From Mycoplasmatota bacterium (GTDB lineage: Bacteria; Bacillota_I; Bacilli_A; RF39; UBA660), in assembly GCA_012727915.1 (NCBI GenBank), contig JAAYGD010000005.1, forward strand, positions 1-36,356: a stretch of DNA of 36,356 nt. Reading direction: 5' to 3'. The notes under the pieces are model-generated. The model did not search any database and was not told the DNA's origin. It saw nothing but the letters and a program-made list of their open reading frames with translations. The position numbers and the translations under genes were made by a program. Position 1 is the stretch's first letter; each line of letters begins with the position of its first letter. This document shows, in pieces, positions 1-8,404 of this stretch.

Positions 1-314
1 AATCCACCAAGTTCTCCCATATATATTAAATAATCCATACAATTCATATCAGTATAAAATGAAGGGAACTCTGGAGAATATCCAAGCATTTTTTTAGCGT
101 CTATTGAACCTATTTTATATCCACCAACAAATGCTTCTCCACTAGTAGGTATTATCAAATCACATAACATAGACATAGTTGTAGTCTTACCTGCTCCATT
201 AGGACCTAAAAATCCATATATCTTACCTGGCTTTAAATCAATTGATATATTATTAACTGCAATAAGATCTCCAAATTTTTTAGTAAGATTCTTTATTTCA
301 ATTATATTATCCAT
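1..314 (-). CDS. ABC transporter ATP-binding protein (3' end outside window)
   Basis: This is the N-terminal ~104 residues of an ABC-type ATPase, read by hand because the ORF track omits it; the rest lies beyond position 1. It begins MDNIIEIKNLTKKFGDLIAV and carries a clear Walker A, GPNGAGKTT, around residue 40, followed by the Q-loop region (LGYSPEFPSFY). The style is that of ABC-2 type exporter ATPases. The start is set by AGGAGG ending six bases upstream, which lies inside the last codons of the preceding gene; the two genes overlap by 8 nt, implying translational coupling. A permease is expected outside the window. Substrate cannot be told. Confidence 0.93.
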   Translation of the reverse strand, partial: MDNIIEIKNLTKKFGDLIAVNNISIDLKPGKIYGFLGPNGAGKTTTMSMLCDLIIPTSGEAFVGGYKIGSIDAKKMLGYSPEFPSFYTDMNCMDYLIYMGELGG

Positions 315-3300
315 AAATCCTCCTTATCATGTAATTTCTAATAAGTTTATGACCTATAGATAAATAAACTAATAACGATATAAACGCTAATGTTAATATT
401 AAAAATATAATTATAAAAGGATTAAATTTTTTTATTGATATATTAATTGAATAATTTTGAGTTTTACCCCATCTATCGATTGACTTAATTACCAAATTGT
501 AATTTCCTCTTTTTAGTTTCAAATCAAATTCATCTTCATATTCAGTAGTTAATAAAGTACCTTGATTAAATACTTTTATTACTCTTAAATCTTCTTTTAA
601 TGTTTTATTTAATTTAATGTTAATTGGAGATTTATATGTATTATTCATTTTTAAACTATCAACTAATAAATCATTATAATAATTAATACTTACTGGAGAA
701 TTTTCATTTGTAACTCCAAATATTTTATTATCATCTGTTTTTATGGATTTCATAATATATAAATCAAACTCTGATAAAATTTTATTTTCTTTAGCGTCAT
801 ATATAATACTGGTATTAGCAGGTGGATTAATTATAAATAAACCATTACCATTTACTACTTCATTAATTTGTTTATAATAAGCAATAGAACTAAAACTATC
901 TTCCATATACCCCTTATTAAATTCTTGAGTATAATAAAAATCTACACTTCTTATTAAAGCTTTTTTATTAATATCATAAATTTCTAATACTAATTTTGAT
1001 TGAGGATAATATTCCTCTTTTAATATATATATTTCTTTTTTATTATCATTTGTAATGTCAAACCCAGATACAATATATTTATTACTCATATCATAATTAA
1101 ATACTATTAAACCATCATACTCAGCATCGGATTTTCCTGTAGAAATATCTCTAATGGGTTCTGGATTACCTTTTTCTTCTTCTTTATCAATTCTATATAA
1201 TGAAGAGCCATCTTTACCACTTATAAAATTATAAGATACTCCATTTATTACTTCACATAAATCATTATAACCATCATCATTTATATCATCTTCTAAAAAA
1301 TTATACATTGAACCATATGAATTCATTATATTAATAACAAAAATACTAGTCAGATCTTTACCAGATAATATATTATATATTTGTTTTTTATCTTTATCTC
1401 TATCGTTTATAAGTAATTCTTTAATACCATCATTATTAATATCTGGAATCAACAATGCATAATCCATATTTTGTAAATCATTAGGAAAAGAATGTTTTTT
1501 ATTTGTTTTAACATATTCAATTATTGTTCCATTTTTTTTAGAAGTAAAAATAGTGGCTTTATCTTTTTCTAATGCAATTAAATCATATATAGAATCACCA
1601 TTAATATCACCAACATTTATTAATTTAGACGAATCAACATCTAAATATGAATTAATAACTCCATAAAAACTTATAGAGGATCCATTTATAATCATAGAAT
1701 CAATAACTAATTCAGATATTTTGTCTCCATTCATATCATTAATTGCGGTCAAATCATTACCTATTAAATATGTATTTATAGTCTTACCATTTTGAACAAA
1801 AGAACCAGTTTGAAGCATTTTAAACTTAATTGTGGTTCCTTTTACTGCATCTATAATTAAAAAGTAAGACCCAATTACCCTGTTCTCTTCATCAGTCTTA
1901 TTTATGAGCGCAGTTATGTCATTAACACCATCTTTATTAAAGTCTTTTGCAATAGATATCGAAAACAATCCAGTATTATTAAAATCAGTTGGAATATTAT
2001 ATTCCCAAATAGGTAAAGTATCATTTAAATTATCATATTTCTCTATTTTATTTACAATACCATTAGTTTCATAACTAATATATAATTCATCATTATTACT
2101 TTTTAATATTTGAGGATAAGAATAATTATTTATATTTTTTATTAATTTAAAAGATTTAGAATCAACAAGTAAACTAAAAGTATCTATTTGTTCAATTAAT
2201 ATATTTTCTTTAATACTTTGAATAAACATTATATTATCATTAAGTTCATTTACTCCAATATATATTTTATTATCTTTTATTTTTTTACCAGATTTATATT
2301 CATACTCTCCAATAATAATATTCTTTTCTTTTATCTCTATAGGTAATAAAAAAGTATCACCCATATTTAAAGGTTCAATATTTTTAAATTTTAAATTTGC
2401 AATTGTTACTTCATTAACATTATTAAAATTATTAATATCAATGCTTATTACTTTAGGATTTAAAGAATATTCTTTATCTCTTTCTTTTGCATTTAAAAAA
2501 GCTCCAATTAATATTTTATCTTCATAGAAAAACATCTCAAAATTATTATAAAATTCAGTTGTTTTATTAGTTGGACTAATTGAATCTCCTTGATAAGAAG
2601 ACTCTGTAAAATAATATTGTTCTAATATTTCTTTATCTATATTATATGTATTTATTTTATCTAATACTTTACCCGTTTTTCTTTCAATATTAAATAGAGT
2701 TCCATCTTCTCCAATTGCGTATAATTTATCGTTATAGAATTCAACTTGCCAAATATTTCTTTTTACTTTATAAGTAATCCCATCTCTAATCAATGATAAA
2801 TCTTCTAATAACTTAGAAGACCATAATATCTTTCCAGTTTTACCATCCAATAATTTAACTTCTCCTAATTGGTTTGATATAGCAATTTCTTCAAATAAAT
2901 TATTGTTTATATCCTTTACTTCAGTAACATCCCAAATATTATCTTTATCTTTATATTTAAATAATAAAGAACCATCTTCATTACTTAAAACATATATAGA
3001 ATAATCACTTATTACTACTATAGAATTTCCTACTTCTTCAATTTTATTTATATTTATATTTTCATAATAATATTTTGATTGATAATTATATTTTTTTTCT
3101 GTTAATACCTTAGACCATATTATAGATTCATCTTTACCACTAAACGCAATAACATTATAATAACCATAAATAGAATTAGAAGAATAAACTATATCTTTTA
3201 TTTGATCTCCATTTATATCTTCTACTACAATTACACTAACTGGTTTATAATTAGTTTTAATATGTTTTACAACATCTTCATTTTTTATATAAATTCCTGT

Positions 3301-3471
3301 ATTAGAAGAAATAATATAGCTATCATTTTTGTCATTAATATTTAACTTAGTTACAATTGTCTTTTGTTTTATTGAAGCATCTACTCCACCAGAATAATTA
3401 AAAACACTAGGTTCTAAAGCTTTTACATTAACTAACAAAAAGAATATCATTATAAATACTATCTTTTTCAT
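307..3471 (-). CDS. Membrane-anchored FG-GAP/PQQ-like beta-propeller surface protein
   Basis: Large (1054 aa) exported protein. Residues 1-18 form a signal peptide (MKKIVFIMIFFLLVNVKA); residues about 1018-1038 form one membrane helix followed by a basic tail, so the body should be extracellular with a C-terminal anchor. At least eight DxNxDxxxD/E-type loops are spread along it (for example DINGDQIKD, DFNKDGVND, DINNDGIKE, DINDDGYND), the calcium-binding signature of FG-GAP/VCBS propeller blades, and the N-terminal third has PQQ-like blades (LLDGKTGKILWSS). It sits between an unknown soluble protein (4-nt ATGA overlap) and an ABC ATPase (8-nt overlap), so it is probably the extracellular partner of that transporter. 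I do not recognise a named family member; ligand unknown. Confidence 0.85.
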   Translation of the reverse strand: MKKIVFIMIFFLLVNVKALEPSVFNYSGGVDASIKQKTIVTKLNINDKNDSYIISSNTGIYIKNEDVVKHIKTNYKPVSVIVVEDINGDQIKDIVYSSNSIYGYYNVIAFSGKDESIIWSKVLTEKKYNYQSKYYYENININKIEEVGNSIVVISDYSIYVLSNEDGSLLFKYKDKDNIWDVTEVKDINNNLFEEIAISNQLGEVKLLDGKTGKILWSSKLLEDLSLIRDGITYKVKRNIWQVEFYNDKLYAIGEDGTLFNIERKTGKVLDKINTYNIDKEILEQYYFTESSYQGDSISPTNKTTEFYNNFEMFFYEDKILIGAFLNAKERDKEYSLNPKVISIDINNFNNVNEVTIANLKFKNIEPLNMGDTFLLPIEIKEKNIIIGEYEYKSGKKIKDNKIYIGVNELNDNIMFIQSIKENILIEQIDTFSLLVDSKSFKLIKNINNYSYPQILKSNNDELYISYETNGIVNKIEKYDNLNDTLPIWEYNIPTDFNNTGLFSISIAKDFNKDGVNDITALINKTDEENRVIGSYFLIIDAVKGTTIKFKMLQTGSFVQNGKTINTYLIGNDLTAINDMNGDKISELVIDSMIINGSSISFYGVINSYLDVDSSKLINVGDINGDSIYDLIALEKDKATIFTSKKNGTIIEYVKTNKKHSFPNDLQNMDYALLIPDINNDGIKELLINDRDKDKKQIYNILSGKDLTSIFVINIMNSYGSMYNFLEDDINDDGYNDLCEVINGVSYNFISGKDGSSLYRIDKEEEKGNPEPIRDISTGKSDAEYDGLIVFNYDMSNKYIVSGFDITNDNKKEIYILKEEYYPQSKLVLEIYDINKKALIRSVDFYYTQEFNKGYMEDSFSSIAYYKQINEVVNGNGLFIINPPANTSIIYDAKENKILSEFDLYIMKSIKTDDNKIFGVTNENSPVSINYYNDLLVDSLKMNNTYKSPINIKLNKTLKEDLRVIKVFNQGTLLTTEYEDEFDLKLKRGNYNLVIKSIDRWGKTQNYSINISIKKFNPFIIIFLILTLAFISLLVYLSIGHKLIRNYMIRRIYG

Positions 3472-5087
3472 GTTCTTCCCTCACTACTATCAAAAGATAG
3501 AATAGAACCATTATTTTCTTTAATATCACTAATATGAGAAACTATAAATTCTCTTACATGATTTACACCATAAATACTTTTTAACATCTCTTCAGAACCA
3601 ATTTCTCTACCTATTCCATTTTCGGGTATTATTCCATTATAAATTATATCCTTATCATTTTCTTCCATATTTGAAAAATATATTTTAGAAGTAACATCTT
3701 TTTTCCAATATTCTTTACCCTTTATTTTCAATTCATCAATTTTATCTATTAAATATTCTTTTATATAATCAAATTGTTTAATATTCTCATCATTTAAGAT
3801 AGAGGAATCATCATGAGTTTCTTTTTTCAATACATTAGAATATATAATAAGTGATCTAAATCTATAATAAAACTTAGTTAAATTAAAAGTATCTTCTACT
3901 TCTTTATAAAAGTTGTCTTTATAATATCTATCATATCCATAATTCATTTGTTCTTTCCAATAACTAAGTTCACTATATATATTTTCTTTATTTTCTACAA
4001 TAGAATAATAATGTTTTCCCTCTTTTTCATATCTTATATATTTTTTTGGAGGATCTTCTTTTAAAATTTGAACCCTTTCAAAAGAACTATTAATCTCAAA
4101 TATATTTTTTTCTACTTGTAATGGTTTTGTTTTATTATTCAATGTTTGAATAGTATTTAACATTAAATTCATATTTTTTAAATATTCTTTTTGATCTTCT
4201 TCTGAATTTATATCCTTATTTAGAGAATCTAATTGATTTTTTAATATTACATAATATGTTTTTAATTCATCATGATCTATAGTTTTTTCTAAATAAGAAT
4301 ATATATTTAAAGAAAACAATCTATGTTCATGTTCAGAGATTTTCATAAATATATCATTATTACTTAGAGGTTTTGAAGCCTTAGCAGATATTTCATATAA
4401 ATCATTTAAAAATGATAGAGCTTCATCTTTATTAGAAATCTTATCTTTATAAGTTGATAACAATCCTATCTCATCAGTCATCTTTATTTTTTTCATATAT
4501 TCAAAATCTAATTTATTTTTTTCTAATTCAATTTTTTCCATCAAAGATTGATATGTTTCATCTTTACTAAATCTCGAATTAATATAAATGTCTTTTATTA
4601 CTGAATTAAGTTTTTTAAATAAATCACTTTTATTTTGTCTTTCAAAATCAAACTCTAAATCTTTTATTTTTAAATAACTCAACAAAATATTCTTTCTATT
4701 ATTTTCATAATTAAATAATAAGAATTTTTTAATATTCTCATCATTTAATAGACTTTGTTCCTTTAATATCTTTTCTTTTATGTTTTCTCTTTCTTTAATT
4801 AAGCCATCTAAAAATCCATGATTATATTCTTCATTAACTTGTTTTAAACTTCTTAATTCATAAATATTTCTTTCTATTCTTGCAAGTTCATTTGTATAAA
4901 ATAATCTTCTATCATTTAAAGTAGATTCATTACTTTCTTTTAAGTAAGAGTCTCTAATATTTTTATTGCTCGATGATAAGTATAATATATTTCCTCTCAA
5001 AGAAAAAAGCTCTATTACTTGAGGCATTAATTTAATATCAATTCTATAATTATTAAAAAAATTATTTAATATTTCATAGCACTCCAT
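3468..5087 (-). CDS. Unknown helical, charged soluble protein, first gene of the propeller/ABC operon
   Basis: 539 aa with no signal peptide and no membrane segment; rich in Lys, Glu, Asn and Leu with long stretches of predicted helix or coiled coil (about residues 60-130 and 180-310). No family recognised. A short motif recurs: LLNDENIKKF near residue 115 and ILNDENIKQF near 430, hinting at an internal duplication or just composition. Its stop TGA overlaps the ATG of the propeller gene (ATGA), which ties it translationally to that gene and shows TGA is a stop here. The ATG is preceded by AGAGAGGC. It may be a cytoplasmic partner of the surface protein/ABC system; this is inference from position only. 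Confidence 0.8.
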   Translation of the reverse strand: MECYEILNNFFNNYRIDIKLMPQVIELFSLRGNILYLSSSNKNIRDSYLKESNESTLNDRRLFYTNELARIERNIYELRSLKQVNEEYNHGFLDGLIKERENIKEKILKEQSLLNDENIKKFLLFNYENNRKNILLSYLKIKDLEFDFERQNKSDLFKKLNSVIKDIYINSRFSKDETYQSLMEKIELEKNKLDFEYMKKIKMTDEIGLLSTYKDKISNKDEALSFLNDLYEISAKASKPLSNNDIFMKISEHEHRLFSLNIYSYLEKTIDHDELKTYYVILKNQLDSLNKDINSEEDQKEYLKNMNLMLNTIQTLNNKTKPLQVEKNIFEINSSFERVQILKEDPPKKYIRYEKEGKHYYSIVENKENIYSELSYWKEQMNYGYDRYYKDNFYKEVEDTFNLTKFYYRFRSLIIYSNVLKKETHDDSSILNDENIKQFDYIKEYLIDKIDELKIKGKEYWKKDVTSKIYFSNMEENDKDIIYNGIIPENGIGREIGSEEMLKSIYGVNHVREFIVSHISDIKENNGSILSFDSSEGRT

Positions 5088-5101
5088 ATAGCCTCTCTTC
5101 T

Positions 5102-5107
5102 ATTATA
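5102..5107 (-). promoter_or_regulatory. Possible -10 box of the propeller/ABC operon
   Basis: TATAAT on the minus strand about 15 bases before the start of the 539-aa gene; the region 17-18 bases upstream is only T/A rich and gives no good -35. It lies just after the terminator of the upstream RsgI-like locus, so a promoter is expected here. Confidence 0.35.
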
Positions 5108-5135
5108 CATAATACCATTTAAGCATAATAAAATC

Positions 5136-5165
5136 AATAAAAAAAGAATTCATAAGAATCCTTTT
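5136..5165 (-). terminator. Rho-independent terminator after the RsgI-like locus
   Basis: Minus strand reads AAGGATTC-TTAT-GAATTCTT followed by a T run: an 8-bp stem (one G-T pair) with a 4-base loop, overlapping the stop of the distal RsgI-like fragment. Confidence 0.75.
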
Positions 5166-5523
5166 ATCTTCCACTTTGTGCGCCAGTATCTACGTTTGTT
5201 TGACCATCTTGAGTGCTATTTGGTGTTTCACTAGTATTTGTTGAATCAGAATTATTTGGTAACATTGAATCAGAATTATTTGGTTTAGTTGAGTTTGATT
5301 TTAATTCGTTTTTTCTTAATTTCCATTCTGCTTCTAATTCTTCATCTGATTTACCTTTTTCATCATGTCTTTCTTCTACAACTTCATGAATATATCCTTG
5401 AATATCTTTAACCTCTTTAGTAGCTAAATCTGCTTCAGATAAAGCGGGATCCATTTCAATTGCTTTAGAAATCAATAACATTTTTCCATAACTGATATCA
5501 TAATTATCTGCAGATGCTTTCAT
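5164..5523 (-). pseudogene. C-terminal part of an RsgI-like protein, separated by an in-frame TAA
   Basis: The ORF (MKASADNYDISYGKMLLISK...) reads like the distal helix segment of RsgI-type ectodomains (family pattern: ..GIS.GK..LI.K..E.DP.L...ELA...VKE). It is in the SAME frame as the upstream ORF: after that ORF's TAA (5584-5586) twenty sense codons follow with no other stop (AHIKEKNYNAELTVKGVTEE) up to this ATG. They supply the strand and linker expected between the two halves. There is no Shine-Dalgarno before the ATG (GTAACTGAAGAA), so independent translation is unlikely. The tail is Ser/Thr/Asn/Pro-rich with a duplicated 8-residue unit, as on surface-exposed linkers. Best read as one gene broken by a nonsense change, an assembly error, or a readthrough site. 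Confidence 0.75.
5241..5284. repeat. 20-bp direct repeat, two copies, 24-bp period
   Basis: TTGAATCAGAATTATTTGGT occurs at 5241-5260 and 5265-5284. The 24-bp period is in frame and encodes two PNNSDS-type units in the low-complexity tail of the RsgI-like protein. Confidence 0.9.
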
Positions 5524-5583
5524 TTCTTCAGTTACACCCTTTACTGTAAGCTCAGCATTATAATTTTTTTCTTTTATATGAGC

Positions 5584-5943
5584 TTATATTTTTGTTTTAA
5601 CTTTGTTTTCTAATTGAAGTCTAGTCTCTTCTGATGCATTCATTACAGTAAGTTCTATAGTATTTTGTAATTGACCAATTTCAACTGTATTATCAATTAT
5701 TTCTTCTGCAACATTCTCTATTGGTTTTCCAAGTAATTTCATATCTGATAATAATATATCAGCATCTTCATTTAATGGAGTTACTTCTCTTACAACATTG
5801 TCAGCATCTACTCCCAATTCTACTTCTGGATTAATCTTTAATAGTACATAACTATAACCTTCTGTATTATTTCTCATAAATACCAAGTAACCTACTACCA
5901 CAAGTAAAACAACAATACCTAAAATTGCAAAATATTTTTTCAT
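5584..5943 (-). CDS. RsgI-like anti-sigma ectodomain protein, N-terminal part ending at an in-frame TAA
   Basis: 119 aa: a short cytoplasmic start, one membrane helix (about residues 4-23), then an extracellular domain with LLKINPEVELGVDADNVV and VTPLNEDADILL, the hallmark of the RsgI middle domain. In RsgI proteins the Asn-Pro bond of this INP motif is the autoproteolysis site (established for the family, from memory); the NP is intact here. The usual N-terminal RsgI_N sigma-binding domain is absent, and no sigI is in the window, so a signalling role is uncertain. TAA at 5584-5586 stops the protein inside the conserved domain; the reading frame continues with family-like sequence downstream. 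GAAGGAGTGA precedes the ATG. Confidence 0.8.
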   Translation of the reverse strand: MKKYFAILGIVVLLVVVGYLVFMRNNTEGYSYVLLKINPEVELGVDADNVVREVTPLNEDADILLSDMKLLGKPIENVAEEIIDNTVEIGQLQNTIELTVMNASEETRLQLENKVKTKI

Positions 5944-5995
5944 TCATTCACTCCTTCTATGATAATATGCATCACTTTTCACAAAAAAAGTCAAA

Positions 5996-6817
5996 TTATT
6001 GTTTCTTTTTAATTGTAAACATATAAGAAAATATAAAACTAATAATTAATATTAAAATAGAAACAATTCCATTTATATCTAATGAAATACCAGGATATAT
6101 CGCGTAAATAGATCCTATTACAAACCCTATTATGATACTATAAGTACCCACATAATGTTTCTTTAATAAATAATTCATTAATTTAACTAAAATTATAACT
6201 CCAAATACTATTCCCAATAATAAATATATAAAATCCATAAAATTATTGCTTATAGTATTAATTGGATTGGTAATTAAATACAAAAAATACTCATAAGTAC
6301 CTACCAACATTAATAAAAAAGAACTACTAATACCCGGCACAACTTTACCAATAGAAAAGATTAAACCAGTAAGAAAAAGGTATATAAAAGATTGAGCATT
6401 AGTATTATCAATGATTGATAAATTAACAATATTTTTTCCAAATATAAATAGCAACAAAGATAAAGAAAAAGAAATAAATATTAATAAGTAATTAGGTTTA
6501 TGTTTTTCTTTAATATTATTCATTAAAGAAGGAATACTACCTAAGATTAATCCTATAAATACAAAATAAACTTGATTATAATTCTTTTCAAACAATAAAT
6601 ATTGAATGATTTTACCAACAAAAACAACTCCAATTGAAGCTCCTATTACTATTGGTGTTAATAATTTTAAACTCTCTTTAGGCCTTTTTAAAATATTATT
6701 TAAAGAAAATACTATTTTATCATATACATTTAATATAACGGCAATTACACCACCACTAACTCCTGGCATAATTAATCCTATTCCTATAATCAACCCCACA
6801 ATCAAATTATAAAGCAT
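5996..6817 (-). CDS. DUF368 (PopT-type) polyprenyl-phosphate transporter
   Basis: 273-aa polytopic membrane protein. Two inverted-repeat-like half motifs are visible: GLIMPGVSGGVIAVIL near residue 15 and GKVVPGISSSFLLMLVG near 157, the signature PGxS repeats of DUF368. Members of this family were recently shown to recycle undecaprenyl phosphate across the membrane (PopT; known from memory), which supports peptidoglycan and other envelope polymer synthesis. It lies 8 bases after the DUF3048 gene and is probably cotranscribed from that gene's promoter. About eight or more hydrophobic segments are evident. Length matches the family. I see no convincing terminator before the RsgI-like gene. Confidence 0.9.
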   Translation of the reverse strand: MLYNLIVGLIIGIGLIMPGVSGGVIAVILNVYDKIVFSLNNILKRPKESLKLLTPIVIGASIGVVFVGKIIQYLLFEKNYNQVYFVFIGLILGSIPSLMNNIKEKHKPNYLLIFISFSLSLLLFIFGKNIVNLSIIDNTNAQSFIYLFLTGLIFSIGKVVPGISSSFLLMLVGTYEYFLYLITNPINTISNNFMDFIYLLLGIVFGVIILVKLMNYLLKKHYVGTYSIIIGFVIGSIYAIYPGISLDINGIVSILILIISFIFSYMFTIKKKQ

Positions 6818-6825
6818 AAAAACTC

Positions 6826-7842
6826 CTATTCAAAAGTTGAATTTTGATTTAATGGTTGAATTTGAATATATGTTACACCATCATTTACAACTATTTCTTC
6901 CCCATCTACATATTTATAAACAGTTTGAGCCTCTCTAGAAGCTTTAGTCCAAGTTATTGGTCTAGCATGTCCATTAGTTACAAAATATCCATTACCTGTT
7001 CCTACATTTACCAATGTAATTCTACCTTTATCAGAATTATCTGGATCAGCATAACTTTTTACATTAATTATTATAATATTAGTAGTAGTTAATTGTTTTT
7101 TTGATTCTACATCAGTATGTTTATTTCCATTAATAAATCTATAATATAATCCTTCACTAGAATTATATTCATATCTTACAGAATAACTACTTGAATATTT
7201 TATATTTACTTTATTAGCAGACATAGCATCTTCTTCTTCAGATATTGATAATGTGTCTACCGAATAATTTAATAAATTATCCTTTTCAGTTGTTTTTCTT
7301 AAACTCTTACCTAATTGATTAATTTCGCTAATACTCGTAAATACATTGTGAGGAGAAATATGCCCCCAAGTACTTACTCTTTTAGCAGGTACTACATGAT
7401 TTATCTTATAAACACTTAAATCTCTTAAAGCTTGAGGACTTTGTCCGTGATGAGTATAAATAACATCGTTTTCCATAGCATAATCAAGATAATAATGTCT
7501 TGCACTTCTAACTGGCCCTATATAATTAGCATTACTATCTTTAAATATTGCAAATAAACGAGTTAATCCCCATTCTACAGATATATCATATATTAAATAA
7601 GCTTCCTCTAAACCTGCTTGAGGCCAAGCTCCTTTAACATTATCTATCATTACTCCAATAGGTCTAGTATTAGAATCTAAATCTATTATTTTTAATTTCT
7701 TTGTTGGTTTTACTATTACTTCTTCCTTTTCTTCTTCAACAACCTTCTCTGGTTCTTTTAAAAACATTAAACCTACAATTACAAATATACTAACTAAACC
7801 GATAGAAACCAATATATTTATATATTTTTTCTTTAATTTCAT
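6826..7842 (-). CDS. DUF3048 (YerB-like) membrane-anchored protein
   Basis: 338 aa with an N-terminal membrane helix (about residues 7-27), a Glu/Lys-rich linker, then the DUF3048 domain: RPIGVMIDNVKGAWPQAGL, YIGPVRSARHYYLDYA and a Trp/His-rich central part. The YerB family is extracellular and of unknown biochemical function; B. subtilis YerB is a lipoprotein, whereas here no lipobox Cys is visible, so it is held by the helix. Start correction: the ORF-track start is 8 codons upstream and overlaps the ribosome site; TATGGAGG sits just before the ATG at 7840-7842 (MKLKKKY), which I use. It heads an apparent operon with the DUF368 gene. Confidence 0.88.
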   Translation of the reverse strand: MKLKKKYINILVSIGLVSIFVIVGLMFLKEPEKVVEEEKEEVIVKPTKKLKIIDLDSNTRPIGVMIDNVKGAWPQAGLEEAYLIYDISVEWGLTRLFAIFKDSNANYIGPVRSARHYYLDYAMENDVIYTHHGQSPQALRDLSVYKINHVVPAKRVSTWGHISPHNVFTSISEINQLGKSLRKTTEKDNLLNYSVDTLSISEEEDAMSANKVNIKYSSSYSVRYEYNSSEGLYYRFINGNKHTDVESKKQLTTTNIIIINVKSYADPDNSDKGRITLVNVGTGNGYFVTNGHARPITWTKASREAQTVYKYVDGEEIVVNDGVTYIQIQPLNQNSTFE

Positions 7843-7863
7843 ATAACCTCCATAGTATGTAAA

Positions 7864-7869
7864 CATTAT
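7864..7869 (-). promoter_or_regulatory. Extended -10 promoter of the DUF3048-DUF368 operon
   Basis: Minus strand TGGTATAAT: consensus -10 with an upstream TGn extension, about 22 bases before the corrected start; no good -35 at 17 bases. It follows the tRNA operon terminator. Confidence 0.5.
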
Positions 7870-7914
7870 ACCACTTATAAATTAATAATAAATATTTACA
7901 AACTTGTTTTACGT

Positions 7915-7945
7915 AAAGAAAAAAAGCACGTAGTGCTTTTATTTT
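7915..7945 (-). terminator. Terminator of the tRNA operon
   Basis: AAAAGCAC-TAC-GTGCTTTTTT on the minus strand, directly after the CCA of tRNA-fMet; the mirror strand also ends in T's, so it could work both ways. Confidence 0.85.
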
Positions 7946-7947
7946 TT

Positions 7948-8024
7948 TGGTTGCGGGAGTAGGACTTGAACCTACGACCTCTGGGTTATGAGCCCAGCGA
8001 GCTACCAAACTGCTCCATCCCGCG
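7948..8024 (-). tRNA. tRNA-fMet (CAU), initiator
   Basis: 77 nt with CCA encoded. Acceptor CGCGGGA/TCCCGCA leaves the C1-A72 mismatch diagnostic of initiators, and the anticodon stem CTGGG/CCCAG has the three G-C pairs. Loop CTCATAA gives anticodon CAU. Last gene of the cluster; its Met is the substrate of Fmt encoded at 17499. Confidence 0.97.
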
Positions 8025-8033
8025 ATATAAAAG

Positions 8034-8126
8034 TGGCGGAGGAAAAGGGATTCGAACCCCTGCGCCGTTTGCACGACCTCCCGGTTTTCAAGACCGGTCC
8101 CTTCAACCAGACTTGGGTATTCCTCC
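8034..8126 (-). tRNA. tRNA-Ser (UGA)
   Basis: 93 nt with long variable arm and encoded GCCA end. Acceptor GGAGGAA/TTCCTCC pairs fully; anticodon loop CTTGAAA gives UGA. Confidence 0.96.
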
Positions 8127-8133
8127 ACAATTA

Positions 8134-8222
8134 TGGTGCCCGGGGCCGGACTTGAACCGGCACGAGATTTGATTCTCGCAGGATTTTAAGTCCTGTGCGT
8201 CTACCTATTCCGCCACTCGGGC
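8134..8222 (-). tRNA. tRNA-Leu (UAA)
   Basis: 89 nt, long variable arm, encoded ACCA. Anticodon loop CTTAAAA gives UAA. Acceptor GCCCGAG/CCCGGGC pairs except an A6-C67 mismatch. Confidence 0.95.
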
Positions 8223-8231
8223 ATTAAAAAT

Positions 8232-8307
8232 TGGTGTCCCGTACAGAATTCGAATCTGTGACCCTTTGATTAAAAGTCAAATGCTCTACCAACTGAGCTA
8301 ACGGGAC
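8232..8307 (-). tRNA. tRNA-Lys (UUU)
   Basis: 76 nt, encoded ACCA, anticodon loop CTTTTAA gives UUU. Expected substrate for wobble U34 modification, to which the MnmL-MnmM fusion at 29803 may contribute. Confidence 0.97.
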
Positions 8308-8319
8308 ATGTATATAAAA

Positions 8320-8393
8320 TGGCTGCCTCGGCTAGGTTCGAACTAGCGATGTCAGAGTCAAAGTCTGATGCCTTACCACTTGGCTACGAGGCA
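8320..8393 (-). tRNA. tRNA-Gln (UUG)
   Basis: 74 nt, encoded GCCA, acceptor TGCCTCG/CGAGGCA with the U1-A72 pair typical of tRNA-Gln; anticodon loop CTTTGAC gives UUG. Confidence 0.97.
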
Positions 8394-8404
8394 ATAACTA
8401 AAAG

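Noticed and set aside
5521-5586. Frameshift between the two RsgI-like halves
   Set aside because: The halves are in the same frame (stop to next ATG is a multiple of three); only a stop codon separates them.
5941-6000. Promoter TTGACT upstream of the RsgI-like gene
   Set aside because: The nearest usable -10 (TATTAT) is 21 bases away, too far for a confident call.
7966-8172. Plus-strand ORF (68 aa) containing GIRTPAPF and GPDLNRHE, and the minus ORF 7790-8128
   Set aside because: Both run through tRNA genes; such translated tRNA or antisense-tRNA peptides are a known annotation artefact.
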